In this document: positions 1-7,769 of the stretch, in pieces
How the letters are laid out: every line of letters begins with the position of its first letter
Position numbering within the stretch: the first letter of the stretch is position 1
NCBI GenBank assembly: GCA_910574745.1
Contig: CAJTCE010000004.1
Span: forward strand, 124,001 to 188,000
DNA length: 64,000 bases
DNA from: Lachnospiraceae bacterium
GTDB lineage: Bacteria; Bacillota; Clostridia; Lachnospirales; Lachnospiraceae
Direction: 5' to 3'
The notes under the pieces: generated by a model
Seen by the model: the letters and a program-made list of their open reading frames with translations, nothing else
Database searches by the model: none
Told to the model about the DNA's origin: nothing
Program-made: the position numbers and the translations under genes

Positions 1-1127
1 AACGGAGGAGCTTTGGAACATTGATTCTGGAGGTGGAGAATCCCAGATTCGGAAAAGATGAAGGGGAAAGAGAACTTCGGAGCAGAAGGATAGCTTTTTA
101 TATCAGGAACGGCATGACTCTGACTTATCTTAGAATTTTTCTTTATGATGTGGAATATCTTGTGATGACAGCAAAGAAGCAGGAAATGCTTCGGACTGCG
201 GAACAGATTTATCATACATACCAGGTGTTATTAAAACCGGACAAGATTCACACAAAGCTGAGGATTTCCACTAATATCCGTTGCTTTGCCACAGATATGG
301 ACAGGACGCTTTTAAATGAACGTGGAAAACTGTCTTTGAGGACAAAAAATGCCCTTTCAGAGGCTTTAAGGAAGGGATTTCATGTGATCATAGCCAGCGG
401 AAGGGCTTACGATACGCTGCCAAAGGAGATTACATCCATTCCGGGTATCGAATATGCCATTTCTTCTAACGGCGCTTCTGTCTGGTATAAGGGAGAGTGC
501 ATCAGGCGGATAGTATTAAAGGAGGAGGCGGTCTCTGACCTTTTAGCGGTGTATGGAAGAGCGAAAGAGGAGTTTTTTGTCGCCATGGAAGTATTTGTTA
601 ACGGAAAGGCTTTTTGCGAGAGGGAATATTTTGATGACCCGTCGGCTTTCGGCTCAGAAAAGGCAGTGGAATATGTAAGAGGAACAAGGGCAGTAACGGA
701 CAATTTGGAAGGAGTTGTGAGAGAACATATTGATGAGGTGGAAAGTATTGCTTTTATCAGTAAGGATAGGGAAAACAGGGAAAAGCTTAAACGGAAGCTG
801 CTCTGTGAAATACCGGGGATTTCCGTTACGTCTTCCATAGAGCACCTTATAGAGATTTCAGGACAAGATGTTTCAAAGGGGGAAAGCCTGAAGTGGCTGT
901 TAAACGAGCTTCACATTGAGCGTGAGGAATGTATGGCTTTCGGCGACGGAGATAATGATGGGGAAATGCTTTCCTATGCCGGAATCGGAATTGCAGTGGA
1001 AAACGCTTCGCAACTTGCAAAAAATACGGCAGATTTTGTGACAAAAGCACATTTTCAGGATGGCGTAGCCGTTGTTGTGGAGGAAATCTTGCAAAAATGT
1101 GTGGAAATTGATGAAATACTGTTGTAA
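1..1127 (+). CDS. GNAT acetyltransferase fused to Cof-type HAD phosphatase (5' partial)
   Basis: The frame is open from base 3 through the window edge, so the 5' end is missing; the first TTG at 21 is not the real start. The first ~75 visible residues (LILEVENP, GERELRSRRIAFYIRNGM, FLYDVEYLVM) look like the C-terminal half of a GNAT N-acetyltransferase. After a short linker comes a complete Cof/HAD-IIB phosphatase. Counted from the TTG, motif I is DMDRT (nucleophile D92, acid/base D94; the usual G is R here), motif II is ASGR (S126), the motif III lysine is about K286, and motif IV is FGDGDND (307-313). Family knowledge suggests a cytosolic sugar-phosphate or cofactor phosphatase. The acetyl-acceptor is unknown, and whether both halves act on one metabolite is inference. 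The downstream gene lies 231 bp away. Confidence 0.85.
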   Translation, partial: RRSFGTLILEVENPRFGKDEGERELRSRRIAFYIRNGMTLTYLRIFLYDVEYLVMTAKKQEMLRTAEQIYHTYQVLLKPDKIHTKLRISTNIRCFATDMDRTLLNERGKLSLRTKNALSEALRKGFHVIIASGRAYDTLPKEITSIPGIEYAISSNGASVWYKGECIRRIVLKEEAVSDLLAVYGRAKEEFFVAMEVFVNGKAFCEREYFDDPSAFGSEKAVEYVRGTRAVTDNLEGVVREHIDEVESIAFISKDRENREKLKRKLLCEIPGISVTSSIEHLIEISGQDVSKGESLKWLLNELHIEREECMAFGDGDNDGEMLSYAGIGIAVENASQLAKNTADFVTKAHFQDGVAVVVEEILQKCVEIDEILL

Positions 1128-1205
1128 ACTGAAAGTGGCAGACAAAAGAAGGCAATAAATGATAAAATTAAAATGATTAGAGCATAAACAGACAAGCCAA
1201 ATACC

Positions 1206-1325
1206 CTTCCGAAAGCAATGTGTGGCAGAGGTCTTATAGTGCCGGAAGTGGTGGGGCGGTTGAAAGAAAAGCTTTCAACCTTGATTTGAGGGTCCAATGA
1301 ACATGCAAGCATGTTCTCTTGACCC
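1206..1325. repeat. Run of three inverted repeats (hairpins) in an intergenic region
   Basis: Three inverted repeats lie back to back between the HAD gene and the zinc-ribbon gene. They are CTTCCG (1206-1211) with CGGAAG (1243-1248); GGTTGAAAG (1258-1266) with CTTTCAACC (1272-1280), a perfect 9-bp stem with a 5-nt loop; and GAACATGC (1299-1306) with GCATGTTC (1309-1316), extended by GGGTC (1290-1294) with GACCC (1321-1325) across a 4x4 internal loop. None has a following T-run, so these are not ordinary terminators. They could be a structured mRNA leader for the next gene or a small palindromic repeat element. I recognise no named RNA family. Confidence 0.6.
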
Positions 1326-1358
1326 ATGGAGACAAAAATGAGAAGGGGGACATAATGC

Positions 1359-2342
1359 ATGATATTTAAATGCAAGAACTGTGGCGCCAATACAGTCTGG
1401 TCGCCGGAAAAAGACAGTATGTTTTGTCCGCACTGCGACAGCATTGACAGTGAGGAAGCGGTAAACGGCAGCGATCTGTTTCAATGTGCCGCCTGCGGTG
1501 CGCCAATGCAGCCGAAGCAGTATGACAGCGCCACCAAATGTGAGCATTGCGGCGCTTATACTATTTTTGAGGAGAGAATCAGCGGAGAATATCTGCCTCA
1601 TCTGATTCTTCCCTTTAAGGTAGGCAAACAGAAGGCAAAGGAGCTGATCAAACAGGAATTTGGCAAAAAACTGTTTTTGCCTTCTAATTTTTTAAAAGAA
1701 TCTTACTTAGACAAAATGGAAGGAGATTATATTCCGTTTTTCCTTTTTGACTTTGACTGCCGTTACAGATTTGCGGCAAAGGCAAAGAAAATCAGAAGGT
1801 GGACAACCGGGGATACAGAATATACAGAGACCTCCATATTCCAGATTTACCGGGATATGGATGTGGATTTCTCAAGGATTCCCGCAGATGCGTCCCTTGC
1901 TATGCCGGACGGAGAGATGGATTTGTTGGAGCCATATAATTACGGGCAAATGACAGGATTTGAGCCGAAATATATGTCGGGCTTTTTTGGGGAGAGATAC
2001 AGTGTGTCAAAAGAGGCCTTAGAGCCTCGGGCGAAGCAGAAGGCGAGAAATGACGCCGGCGCGCTTATGAGGAGCAGCATTATAGGATATGACAGCGTTA
2101 CACCTGAAATGGATGACTGCCAGTGCCGGACAACGGCGGAAAATTATGCGCTGCTCCCCGTATGGAATTATATTTATCGCTTTAAAGGGAAAGATTATTT
2201 TTTCAGGCTGAATGGACAGACCGGTAAACTGGTAGGGAAAGCTCCCATTTCCATAGGGAAGATGGCTGGCTATGCAGCAACGCTTTTTGGGTGTATTGTG
2301 GCAATCGGCGCGTTGATCAACGGAATTCTGGGGGTGATCTGA
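1359..2342 (+). CDS. Double zinc-ribbon membrane-anchored protein of unknown function
   Basis: This is a 327-residue protein opening with two four-cysteine zinc ribbons: C5/C8 with C23/C26, and C43/C46 with C61/C64. A soluble domain of about 220 residues follows, and a single hydrophobic segment sits at the very C-terminus (about 300-325). The start has a good RBS (GGGGGA at 1345-1350). It is separated by one base from the next gene, a TPM-domain protein, so the two are translationally linked. Proteins of this layout are usually annotated only as zinc-ribbon or TFIIB-type zinc-ribbon domain proteins. The pairing suggests a small membrane-associated assembly or quality-control module, which is inference. 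No catalytic motif is visible. Confidence 0.8.
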   Translation: MIFKCKNCGANTVWSPEKDSMFCPHCDSIDSEEAVNGSDLFQCAACGAPMQPKQYDSATKCEHCGAYTIFEERISGEYLPHLILPFKVGKQKAKELIKQEFGKKLFLPSNFLKESYLDKMEGDYIPFFLFDFDCRYRFAAKAKKIRRWTTGDTEYTETSIFQIYRDMDVDFSRIPADASLAMPDGEMDLLEPYNYGQMTGFEPKYMSGFFGERYSVSKEALEPRAKQKARNDAGALMRSSIIGYDSVTPEMDDCQCRTTAENYALLPVWNYIYRFKGKDYFFRLNGQTGKLVGKAPISIGKMAGYAATLFGCIVAIGALINGILGVI

Positions 2343-2343
2343 T

Positions 2344-3162
2344 ATGAAAAAATATTTAAAGCATTTTTGTTTTTTATTTATTGCGGTAGGCATACTCCTT
2401 GTGATATATATTGCAGTATTCCTGACAAAAAAGCCGGCGGCAGTATATGTACGTACCAATGCCCAGGAAGAGGAAAGGGTATTTGATTACGCGGATAAGC
2501 TGACGGATGAAGAGGAAGAAGCCTTGCGGGAGCTGATTGCCGAAAAAGAAGTGTTGATTGGCTGCGATATTGTTTTGGTAACGATTAATGACCCGTCAAT
2601 TGATTCGGACTATGCCATAATGAATTATGCCGATGATTTTTATGATGAGAAGAAATACGGTTTTAACGCACCGTGGGGCGATGGCGCACTTTATTTGGAT
2701 AATTGGGCCAACGGTTATTGTTGGTTTTCCACCTGTGGCAGGGTTGAGGACCGGTATTCCAGCCAGGATATCGATAATCTGATTGAAGAGGTGTGTCTTA
2801 CCGTCAATTATGACCCCTATGGTGCATACAAAACCTACGTAGAATCCTTAAGCCGTAAGATGTCCCGACGGGGGAGCGTAGATTCTATTCCCTTTACATA
2901 TGTTCTGGGAGCGGCATTTATCATAACATTTGCTTACGTTATCATAGGAGTGGCTCACAATAAAGGAAAGAAAACCACTACCGCCAATACCTACGTGGAA
3001 GGCGGTCAGCCTCTGTTTAACGACAGGAGAGATATTTTTATAACCAAGCATACCACCAGCAGGCATATTGACAGAAGCAGCGGCGGCAGTGGAGGCGGCG
3101 GAGGAGGGCACCATATTTCCTCCGGCGGACATTCTCACGGCGGAGGCGGCGGACGCCATTAA
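2344..3162 (+). CDS. TPM-domain membrane protein with Gly/His-rich tail
   Basis: This 272-residue protein has an N-terminal membrane segment (about 9-28), a TPM (YgcG/Psb32-type) domain at about 45-165 (VFDYADKLTDEEEEAL, then WGDGALYLDN and CWFSTCGRVEDRYS), a second membrane segment (about 182-205) and a low-complexity tail of Gly, Ser and His (from about 240). The topology suggests that the TPM domain faces outside and the tail faces the cytoplasm. TPM domains in other lineages act in photosystem repair or as acid phosphatases, but for the bacterial membrane forms the role is unknown. It starts one base after the stop of the zinc-ribbon gene and probably works with it. The His-rich tail could bind metal (inference). 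Confidence 0.85.
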   Translation: MKKYLKHFCFLFIAVGILLVIYIAVFLTKKPAAVYVRTNAQEEERVFDYADKLTDEEEEALRELIAEKEVLIGCDIVLVTINDPSIDSDYAIMNYADDFYDEKKYGFNAPWGDGALYLDNWANGYCWFSTCGRVEDRYSSQDIDNLIEEVCLTVNYDPYGAYKTYVESLSRKMSRRGSVDSIPFTYVLGAAFIITFAYVIIGVAHNKGKKTTTANTYVEGGQPLFNDRRDIFITKHTTSRHIDRSSGGSGGGGGGHHISSGGHSHGGGGGRH

Positions 3163-3221
3163 GGCAGGCTGCAGGGAATAAAATTTTGAAAACGGGATAA
3201 AAGATTCCTTTGTAAGAGGAT

Positions 3222-4148
3222 TTACTGACGGATTTCATCAAAAGTCATGTTCAGAGCTTCGGAAATGGTGTAGCTTAGCCGTTTGATAACGGCGTCCACA
3301 TCCTTGCCTGTCACATACATGTTATTTAATTCCTGAAGCATGGTGTTGGAGCATTCGTCCTGCAGCACATGCAGATCAATGGAATGGTGGGACTTTTCGG
3401 AAAAATCCTCCAGCGCATCCCATACAATAGTAGCGGCGTCCACAACCGTGGGAATGCCGATTGCGATAACGGGAACGCCCAGACTTTCTTTGGTCAGGGC
3501 GTTTCTGTGGTTTCCCACGCCGGAACCGGGATGAATGCCTGTATCGGTAATCTGGATAGTGCGGTTTAAGCGGTGGAGGGTTCTTGCGGCAAGGGAATCA
3601 ATGACGATGACCATATCAGGAGAGGTCTGGTCAATGACGCCCTTGATGATTTCCGCCGTTTCCATGCCGTTTTGCGCCATGACGCCGGGGGCTAAGGAAC
3701 TGATGGAATGCATGCGGTTCTTATCGTAAGCCGCTGTGCCGTATTCCATGATAATGTGCCTTGTAATGCAGAGATTGTCAATTACGTGGGGACCCAAGGA
3801 GTCGGCGGTCACATCCCTGTTGCCAAGACCGATTACGAGAATGGATTTCTCCTTTTCAAAATCCGGAATCAGATCTTTTAAAATTTCGGAAAGACGGGCG
3901 GATACCTCCCTGTGGCTTCCTTCGTCGGGAACATCCAGGGCAGGGGCCTCTATGGTAATATAGGTTCCCATAGGTTTGCCAAGGGCTTTGGCGGCATTTT
4001 TTGTGGTAATGGAAACGGTCGTGATATATACCTGATCCTCTTCATATTTTTTTTCATGTACCTCAATTCCATGAATATGAGTGGCGGATTCTTCCACGGT
4101 TTCATGGGCTTCTAAAGCCAAATCGGTTCGAATCTGTTGTATCTGCAT
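3222..4148 (-). CDS. gpr: Germination protease GPR
   Basis: GPR is the spore protease (peptidase family A25) that degrades small acid-soluble spore proteins at germination. I place the start at 4148, giving 308 residues and the N-terminus MQIQQIRTDLALEAHE, because an AGGAGG RBS lies just upstream (complement of 4155-4160); the open frame extends to 4226 without an RBS. The RTDLALEA stretch matches the family's self-cleavage region that removes a short propeptide. The conserved acidic motifs GLGNRDVTADSLGP (107-120) and VIVIDSLAAR (180-189) are present. The gene is divergent from rpsT, a common arrangement in spore-formers. Expression is expected to be forespore-specific (sigma G), but I found no convincing sigma-G promoter. 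Confidence 0.96.
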   Translation of the reverse strand: MQIQQIRTDLALEAHETVEESATHIHGIEVHEKKYEEDQVYITTVSITTKNAAKALGKPMGTYITIEAPALDVPDEGSHREVSARLSEILKDLIPDFEKEKSILVIGLGNRDVTADSLGPHVIDNLCITRHIIMEYGTAAYDKNRMHSISSLAPGVMAQNGMETAEIIKGVIDQTSPDMVIVIDSLAARTLHRLNRTIQITDTGIHPGSGVGNHRNALTKESLGVPVIAIGIPTVVDAATIVWDALEDFSEKSHHSIDLHVLQDECSNTMLQELNNMYVTGKDVDAVIKRLSYTISEALNMTFDEIRQ

Positions 4149-4184
4149 AATCTGCCTCCTTGCGCACAAATGTCCAAGTTGTTT

Positions 4185-4208
4185 AAAAAGCGCAATATAT
4201 CGCTTTTT
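4185..4208. repeat. Perfect inverted repeat between gpr and rpsT
   Basis: AAAAAGCG (4185-4192) and CGCTTTTT (4201-4208) form an 8-bp inverted repeat with an 8-nt AT-rich spacer, and a third partial copy (AAAAAAGCG) follows at about 4226-4234. It lies in the gpr leader region between divergent genes. It could be an operator or a weak leader hairpin; the function is unknown. Confidence 0.45.
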
Positions 4209-4244
4209 CACTGGTATTTTTTCCAAAAAAAAGCGAAATATGTA

Positions 4245-4273
4245 TTGACATCAAAAAGAGTTTCGTCTATTAT
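4245..4273 (+). promoter_or_regulatory. Sigma-A type promoter of rpsT
   Basis: A perfect -35 TTGACA (4245-4250) is followed by a 17-bp spacer and -10 TATTAT (4268-4273). An overlapping TATAAT at 4271-4276 would give a 20-bp spacer. This is a strong housekeeping promoter, as expected for a ribosomal protein gene, and it leaves a leader of roughly 85-90 nt before the ATG. Confidence 0.75.
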
Positions 4274-4366
4274 AATATGCGTGTGTTCGCATTAGTCTGC
4301 CCGTGTCTGGATGAAGCGTGACACAGGCATAGAGATATGACTATTAGATAATAGGAGGTGTAGGTC

Positions 4367-4630
4367 ATGGCTAACATCAAATCTGCTAAGAAAAGAATTT
4401 TAGTAAACAGAACAAAGGCTGAGAGAAACAAAGCGATCAAATCCGGCGTTAAGACTTCTATCAAGAAGGTTTACGCAGCAATTGATGCAAAAGATGCAGA
4501 TGCAGCAAAGGAAGCATTAAAGAACGCTACTGTTGCAATCGATAAAGCGACTACCAAAGGCGTTTATCACAAGAACAATGCATCCAGAAAGGTTTCCCGT
4601 TTAACAAAGGCTGTTAACGGCATTGCCTAG
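4367..4630 (+). CDS. rpsT: 30S ribosomal protein S20
   Basis: This 87-residue, very basic protein starts MANIKSAKKRILVNRT, the S20 signature, and is of normal family length. S20 binds 16S rRNA at the bottom of the 30S body early in assembly. An AGGAGGTG Shine-Dalgarno lies 8 nt before the ATG. The gene is monocistronic, with its own promoter upstream and a hairpin terminator at 4721-4755. The S20 leader is often autoregulatory in bacteria, but I see no specific element here. Confidence 0.98.
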   Translation: MANIKSAKKRILVNRTKAERNKAIKSGVKTSIKKVYAAIDAKDADAAKEALKNATVAIDKATTKGVYHKNNASRKVSRLTKAVNGIA

Positions 4631-4720
4631 TTTTTGGAATAGAGTTTTATGATTTCATGGATACTGTTATCCTGTCCGGCCCGTCATCCGTACAGGGACA
4701 GAAGTGAAAGAAAAAATATG

Positions 4721-4755
4721 ACCGCAGTCCTTAAAGCAGGGATTGCGGTTTTTTT
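4721..4755 (+). terminator. Rho-independent terminator after rpsT
   Basis: Stem ACCGCAGTCC (4721-4730) pairs with GGATTGCGGT (4740-4749), ten pairs with one G-U, followed by a run of T to 4755. Confidence 0.85.
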
Positions 4756-4774
4756 GACGGCATTTCCTATTCTG

Positions 4775-4803
4775 GCATAGACAGGCATTTTCTCTCATAT
4801 ATT
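4775..4803 (+). promoter_or_regulatory. Possible sigma-E (mother-cell) promoter of spoIIP
   Basis: GCATAGA (4775-4781) and CATATATT (4796-4803) separated by 14 bp resemble the Bacillus sigma-E pattern (kmATATT, 13-15 bp, CATAnnAT). It lies 15 bp upstream of the spoIIP start. Because spoIIP is a sigma-E gene in Bacillus the match is plausible, but it is imperfect. Confidence 0.4.
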
Positions 4804-4817
4804 AAATTGGTGATAAC

Positions 4818-6056
4818 ATGAGAAGAAGATGGGTAAGGAGGAAGCAGGAAGACGGACTTTTTTTTGTAGCCTTAGTCTGCCTGCTGACGCTTTTGGCATT
4901 TGGATTTAAAGAGCAGTTATTTTGCCTGGTTTATCCGGGCGTTTCTTATATTTCCGGCATTCAGACAATCGAAAAATATGAATTATGTAAACTAACCATG
5001 GCGTTTTCCAGCGGCTACTACGGTTATCTGGAGCAAAGAGACACTCCGGATATCTCTGTGGAAAACCTTGCGGGGGCAAAGGAGCTTCTTAAGGAATACG
5101 AATTGAATCCCCGGGAGATTGCGGAGGATGAGATGGGAAATGAAGGAATGGCCGGGGACGAATCCATGAGCGATGTTTTTTTATCGGAGGATGTGCAAAA
5201 CGAAATAACGGCGGAAAATGAATCCGCAAGCAGGGAAAGCAAAGATTTTATACGGGCGGAAAGGGCAGCGCAGGTCATAGACTATGAAAAACTGTTGGAT
5301 TTTGATTATTTAAAGAAAAACTTCTATACAGTTGATAATTCTACAGATATAGGGGCGAATTTATTGGATGCAAGAAGGATGCTGGAGTATGATGCAACCA
5401 TAAGCGGGGATGCATCGAACCCACAAATCCTGATTTATCACACCCATTCCCAGGAGGACTTTGCGGACAGCATACCGGGGGATACGTCTACCACAATTCT
5501 GGGGGCAGGGGAAAAGCTGGCGCAGCTTTTAAGGGATGAATACGGCTTTCATGTCATTCATCACACAGGCGTTTATGATGTGGAAAGCAGGGATTATGCA
5601 TATTCTGCCGCGGGTCCTGCCATTGAACAGATTCTTAAAGAAAATCCGTCCATTGAGGTAGTGATTGATTTGCACAGGGATGGTGTGGCGGATTCCACAA
5701 GACTTGTATCCGATGTGGGAGGGCGGCCCACGGCGCAATTTATGTTCTTCAACGGCCTTAGCTATTTAAAGAGCAAGGGGCCTGTTGATTATCTGGAAAA
5801 TCCCTATATTGAAGAAAATCTTGCTTTCTCTTTCCAGATGAAGCTGGCGGCGGATGAATATTATCCGGGATTTGCCAGACATACTTATTTAAAAGGTCTT
5901 AGGTATAATATGCACTATTGTCCCAAGAGTCTTTTGATAGAAGTGGGGGCACAGACCAATACGGTGGAAGAGATTATGAATGCCATAGACCCGTTAGCTC
6001 ATATACTGGCTATGGTGTTGAAGGGGGAGAAACCGGATTCTTCTGCAGCCATGTGA
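4818..6056 (+). CDS. spoIIP: Stage II sporulation protein P (engulfment peptidoglycan hydrolase)
   Basis: SpoIIP is the amidase/endopeptidase of the SpoIID-SpoIIM-SpoIIP engulfment complex, which strips septal and lateral peptidoglycan as the mother-cell membrane moves around the forespore. The 412-residue product has one N-terminal membrane anchor (about 14-33), an acidic linker (about 90-150) and the C-terminal SpoIIP amidase domain, starting near LIYHTHSQEDF (about 203-214, with the metal-type HTH) and ending in LLIEVGAQTNTVEEI. Start choice is simple: ATG after GGTGATAAC. The length is typical. The position beside gpr and rpsT matches other spore-formers. Confidence 0.95.
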   Translation: MRRRWVRRKQEDGLFFVALVCLLTLLAFGFKEQLFCLVYPGVSYISGIQTIEKYELCKLTMAFSSGYYGYLEQRDTPDISVENLAGAKELLKEYELNPREIAEDEMGNEGMAGDESMSDVFLSEDVQNEITAENESASRESKDFIRAERAAQVIDYEKLLDFDYLKKNFYTVDNSTDIGANLLDARRMLEYDATISGDASNPQILIYHTHSQEDFADSIPGDTSTTILGAGEKLAQLLRDEYGFHVIHHTGVYDVESRDYAYSAAGPAIEQILKENPSIEVVIDLHRDGVADSTRLVSDVGGRPTAQFMFFNGLSYLKSKGPVDYLENPYIEENLAFSFQMKLAADEYYPGFARHTYLKGLRYNMHYCPKSLLIEVGAQTNTVEEIMNAIDPLAHILAMVLKGEKPDSSAAM

Positions 6057-6111
6057 GAGGAATCGGCCTTGAGCTCATTATAAACCGAAAGAATGTTATT
6101 TAACGCAAAAG

Positions 6112-6155
6112 CGCCTCCAAAGCCAACCGCGCCAAGGCTTTGAAGGCGTTTTTTT
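6112..6155 (+). terminator. Terminator after spoIIP (possibly bidirectional)
   Basis: CGCCTCCAAAGCC (6112-6124) pairs with GGCTTTGAAGGCG (6136-6148) with one mismatch, followed by seven T. On the other strand AAAA at 6107-6110 gives a short U-run, so it may also end the convergent Spo0A-domain gene. Confidence 0.85.
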
Positions 6156-6163
6156 AAATCATG

Positions 6164-6553
6164 TTATGAAACAAGGATGTTTCCCTCATAATCCAAACGG
6201 ACTCTGTCCGCTATCACTGCAATATACTCGCTATTGCTAGGCCTTTTAGGTACCAAAGCAGAGGAATATCCGAAGATTTCCTCCATGACCTCGCGGCTCC
6301 CTCTTGCCCACGACGCCTCAATAGCAGTTCTGATTGCCCGCTCAACTTTTACCGGTGTTGTATTATACATTTCCGCAATCTCCGGATACAAATACTTCGT
6401 CATGCGGTTGACTGCCTCCATATCTGTAATAGAAATTAATATTGCTTCCCTGATATAGCGATATCCGCCAAGATGCACCGGGACCCCTAAACCCAGCATG
6501 ATCTTAGTCACATATTTTTCCAACCCTACGCATTTTCTTATCTCGTTTGTCAT
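6164..6553 (-). CDS. Stand-alone Spo0A-type DNA-binding domain protein
   Basis: This 129-residue protein is essentially only the C-terminal effector domain of Spo0A. It starts VTKIMLGLGVPVHLGGYRYI, continues LYPEIAEMYNTTPVKVERAI (recognition-helix region) and ends ALVPKRPSNSEYIAVIADRV, all co-linear with the Spo0A C-terminus. The receiver domain with the phosphorylated aspartate is absent, and there is no room for it because the start has its own RBS (GAGGGAG, complement of about 6562-6568). It should bind 0A-like boxes without phosphorylation control, but that is inference. Placed head-to-head against spoIIP, it may tune sporulation or motility genes. It could also be a paralogue with a different target set. 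Confidence 0.9.
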   Translation of the reverse strand: MTNEIRKCVGLEKYVTKIMLGLGVPVHLGGYRYIREAILISITDMEAVNRMTKYLYPEIAEMYNTTPVKVERAIRTAIEASWARGSREVMEEIFGYSSALVPKRPSNSEYIAVIADRVRLDYEGNILVS

Positions 6554-7010
6554 AATTTGTACTCCCTCTTTTTCTCTTATACAAGATATTGTGTTTCATG
6601 CGCGGTTACGATACTAAAATAGCATTATCCTGTTTTGCTGTAAAGAATTATTCGTCGACAATTGGAATTTTTATTGCTAATCAGAATAGGAATCTCAGAT
6701 ATAGCTGGCAGAATGAAAGGTTTTACGGGACAATTTACGGGGATGCAGATGTGTTGAAATTAAATGCAGACAAAAAGCCAAAAAGGGAGCAAACGTGTGG
6801 AAAAGAAATTGTTAACGGTAGCAAATGAGGGAATTGGGAAAATAGTAGAGAAGATTTCTTGTATGAATGAACAAAGGGGTTTTTAAGAAAAAATACTATT
6901 AGATTCCCAAATAGCATAATTCATTCCCGAAATAAGAAAAAGAGAATTATTTTGTTATAATATTTACAGGTCTTGCTTATATCAGTAAAACATTTGGGGG
7001 AGGAGTTACA
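6554..7010. other. Intergenic region, no supported gene
   Basis: 457 bp without a convincing gene. An open frame at 6589-6828 starts at TTG with no RBS and resembles nothing I know. A short MRELGK start at 6825 meets a stop after six codons. The 3' end holds a TATAAT (6956-6961) and a strong GGAGG (6999-7003) that belong to the broken radical SAM gene downstream. Confidence 0.6.
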
Positions 7011-7351
7011 ATGATAAATTTAGAAATGGGACAGCCGTTTATTCATATATTTAGGACTCCTTCAGGACATTATATTTATGATGTGAATACAAATACAATA
7101 TTAAAGGTATCTAAGGATACTTATGAATATTTGAATACAAAAGTATGTAATCTGATTTTACAGGTAACACAGAATTGCACTCGGAAGATGCAGAGCAATT
7201 TTATATTGGCTTTTATGGCGGGGAACCGTTATTGGAATTTCCGCTAATAAAACAGTGTGTTGATTATGAAAACAGACAATGTGAGGGAAGAAAAATTAAA
7301 TATCATTTGACGGCTGACGCCACACTATTCAGTAAAGAAATTATAGATTAA
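7011..7351 (+). pseudogene. Radical SAM/SPASM-type peptide maturase remnant
   Basis: The ATG at 7011 follows a strong RBS and a TATAAT, so a real gene once began here. The first ~55 codons (MGQPFIHIFRTPSGHYIYDV, then VCNLILQVTQNC) resemble the N-terminus of peptide-modifying radical SAM enzymes (Cys-rich-peptide maturase type). The text then breaks exactly where a CxxxCxxC cluster motif should be. From 7181 a different frame reads QFYIGFYGGEPLLEFPLIKQ, the GGEPL motif of the same family, ending at a stop at 7349-7351. The 4Fe-4S cysteine cluster and the whole C-terminal part are gone. It cannot be functional. Confidence 0.75.
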
Positions 7352-7353
7352 TT

Positions 7354-7665
7354 CAGGTTTATCTTTTTAATGATACGCTTAGAAACAATATTTGTTTGTA
7401 TAGGAAAATTGATGAAGAGGTTATTATGGCTGTCTGCAGGGATTGCGGATTGGAAGAATTTGTTGGAGAAGTATCGCTTGATTATATCGCAGGTCATAAC
7501 TAAGCGCTTCTTTCCGGTGGGCACAAGCAAAAAGATGCGCTTGCAAGAGCTATTATTTATGACAAAGATATTTTGATATTTGACGAAATAACTTTTAATG
7601 TGGATTCCATTTCGGAAATACAAATTATTGAAAACTTAAGTGAGGTTATGGGTTTTGGCGGTTAA
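7354..7665 (+). pseudogene. ABC exporter ATPase-domain remnant
   Basis: Read in one frame, this stretch gives QVYLFNDTLRNNICLY, then CRDCGLEEFVGEV, an in-frame stop at 7501-7503, then LLSGGHKQKDALARAII (ABC signature), ILIFDE (Walker B) and a stop at 7663-7665. This is the C-terminal half of an ABC-transporter nucleotide-binding domain of the exporter class, without Walker A and without membrane domains. It directly follows the maturase fragment, so a deletion has probably joined a maturase gene to its exporter gene. It looks like a decayed ribosomally made peptide (RiPP) export locus. Confidence 0.8.
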
Positions 7666-7709
7666 ATTTACTAAGAAAACCGGACAGGAGAAAGGAGAAG
7701 AAAGTAAAG

Positions 7710-7738
7710 TTGCCATGAATTTAGAATTTTGTTATACT
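7710..7738 (+). promoter_or_regulatory. Sigma-A promoter of lepA
   Basis: TTGCCA (7710-7715), 17 bp, TATACT (7733-7738), placed about 30 bp before the lepA start. Confidence 0.6.
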
Positions 7739-7769
7739 CTTACACAGTAGACAAAACGGAGGAAATCCC

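Noticed and set aside
6589-6828. 79-codon open frame between the Spo0A-domain gene and the radical SAM remnant
   Set aside because: TTG start without RBS, no similarity to any family I know, and it reads partly across the promoter of the divergent gene.
6825-6845. MRELGK start that could be a RiPP precursor leader
   Set aside because: A stop codon follows after six codons; only a frameshift would restore a longer peptide, and that cannot be shown.
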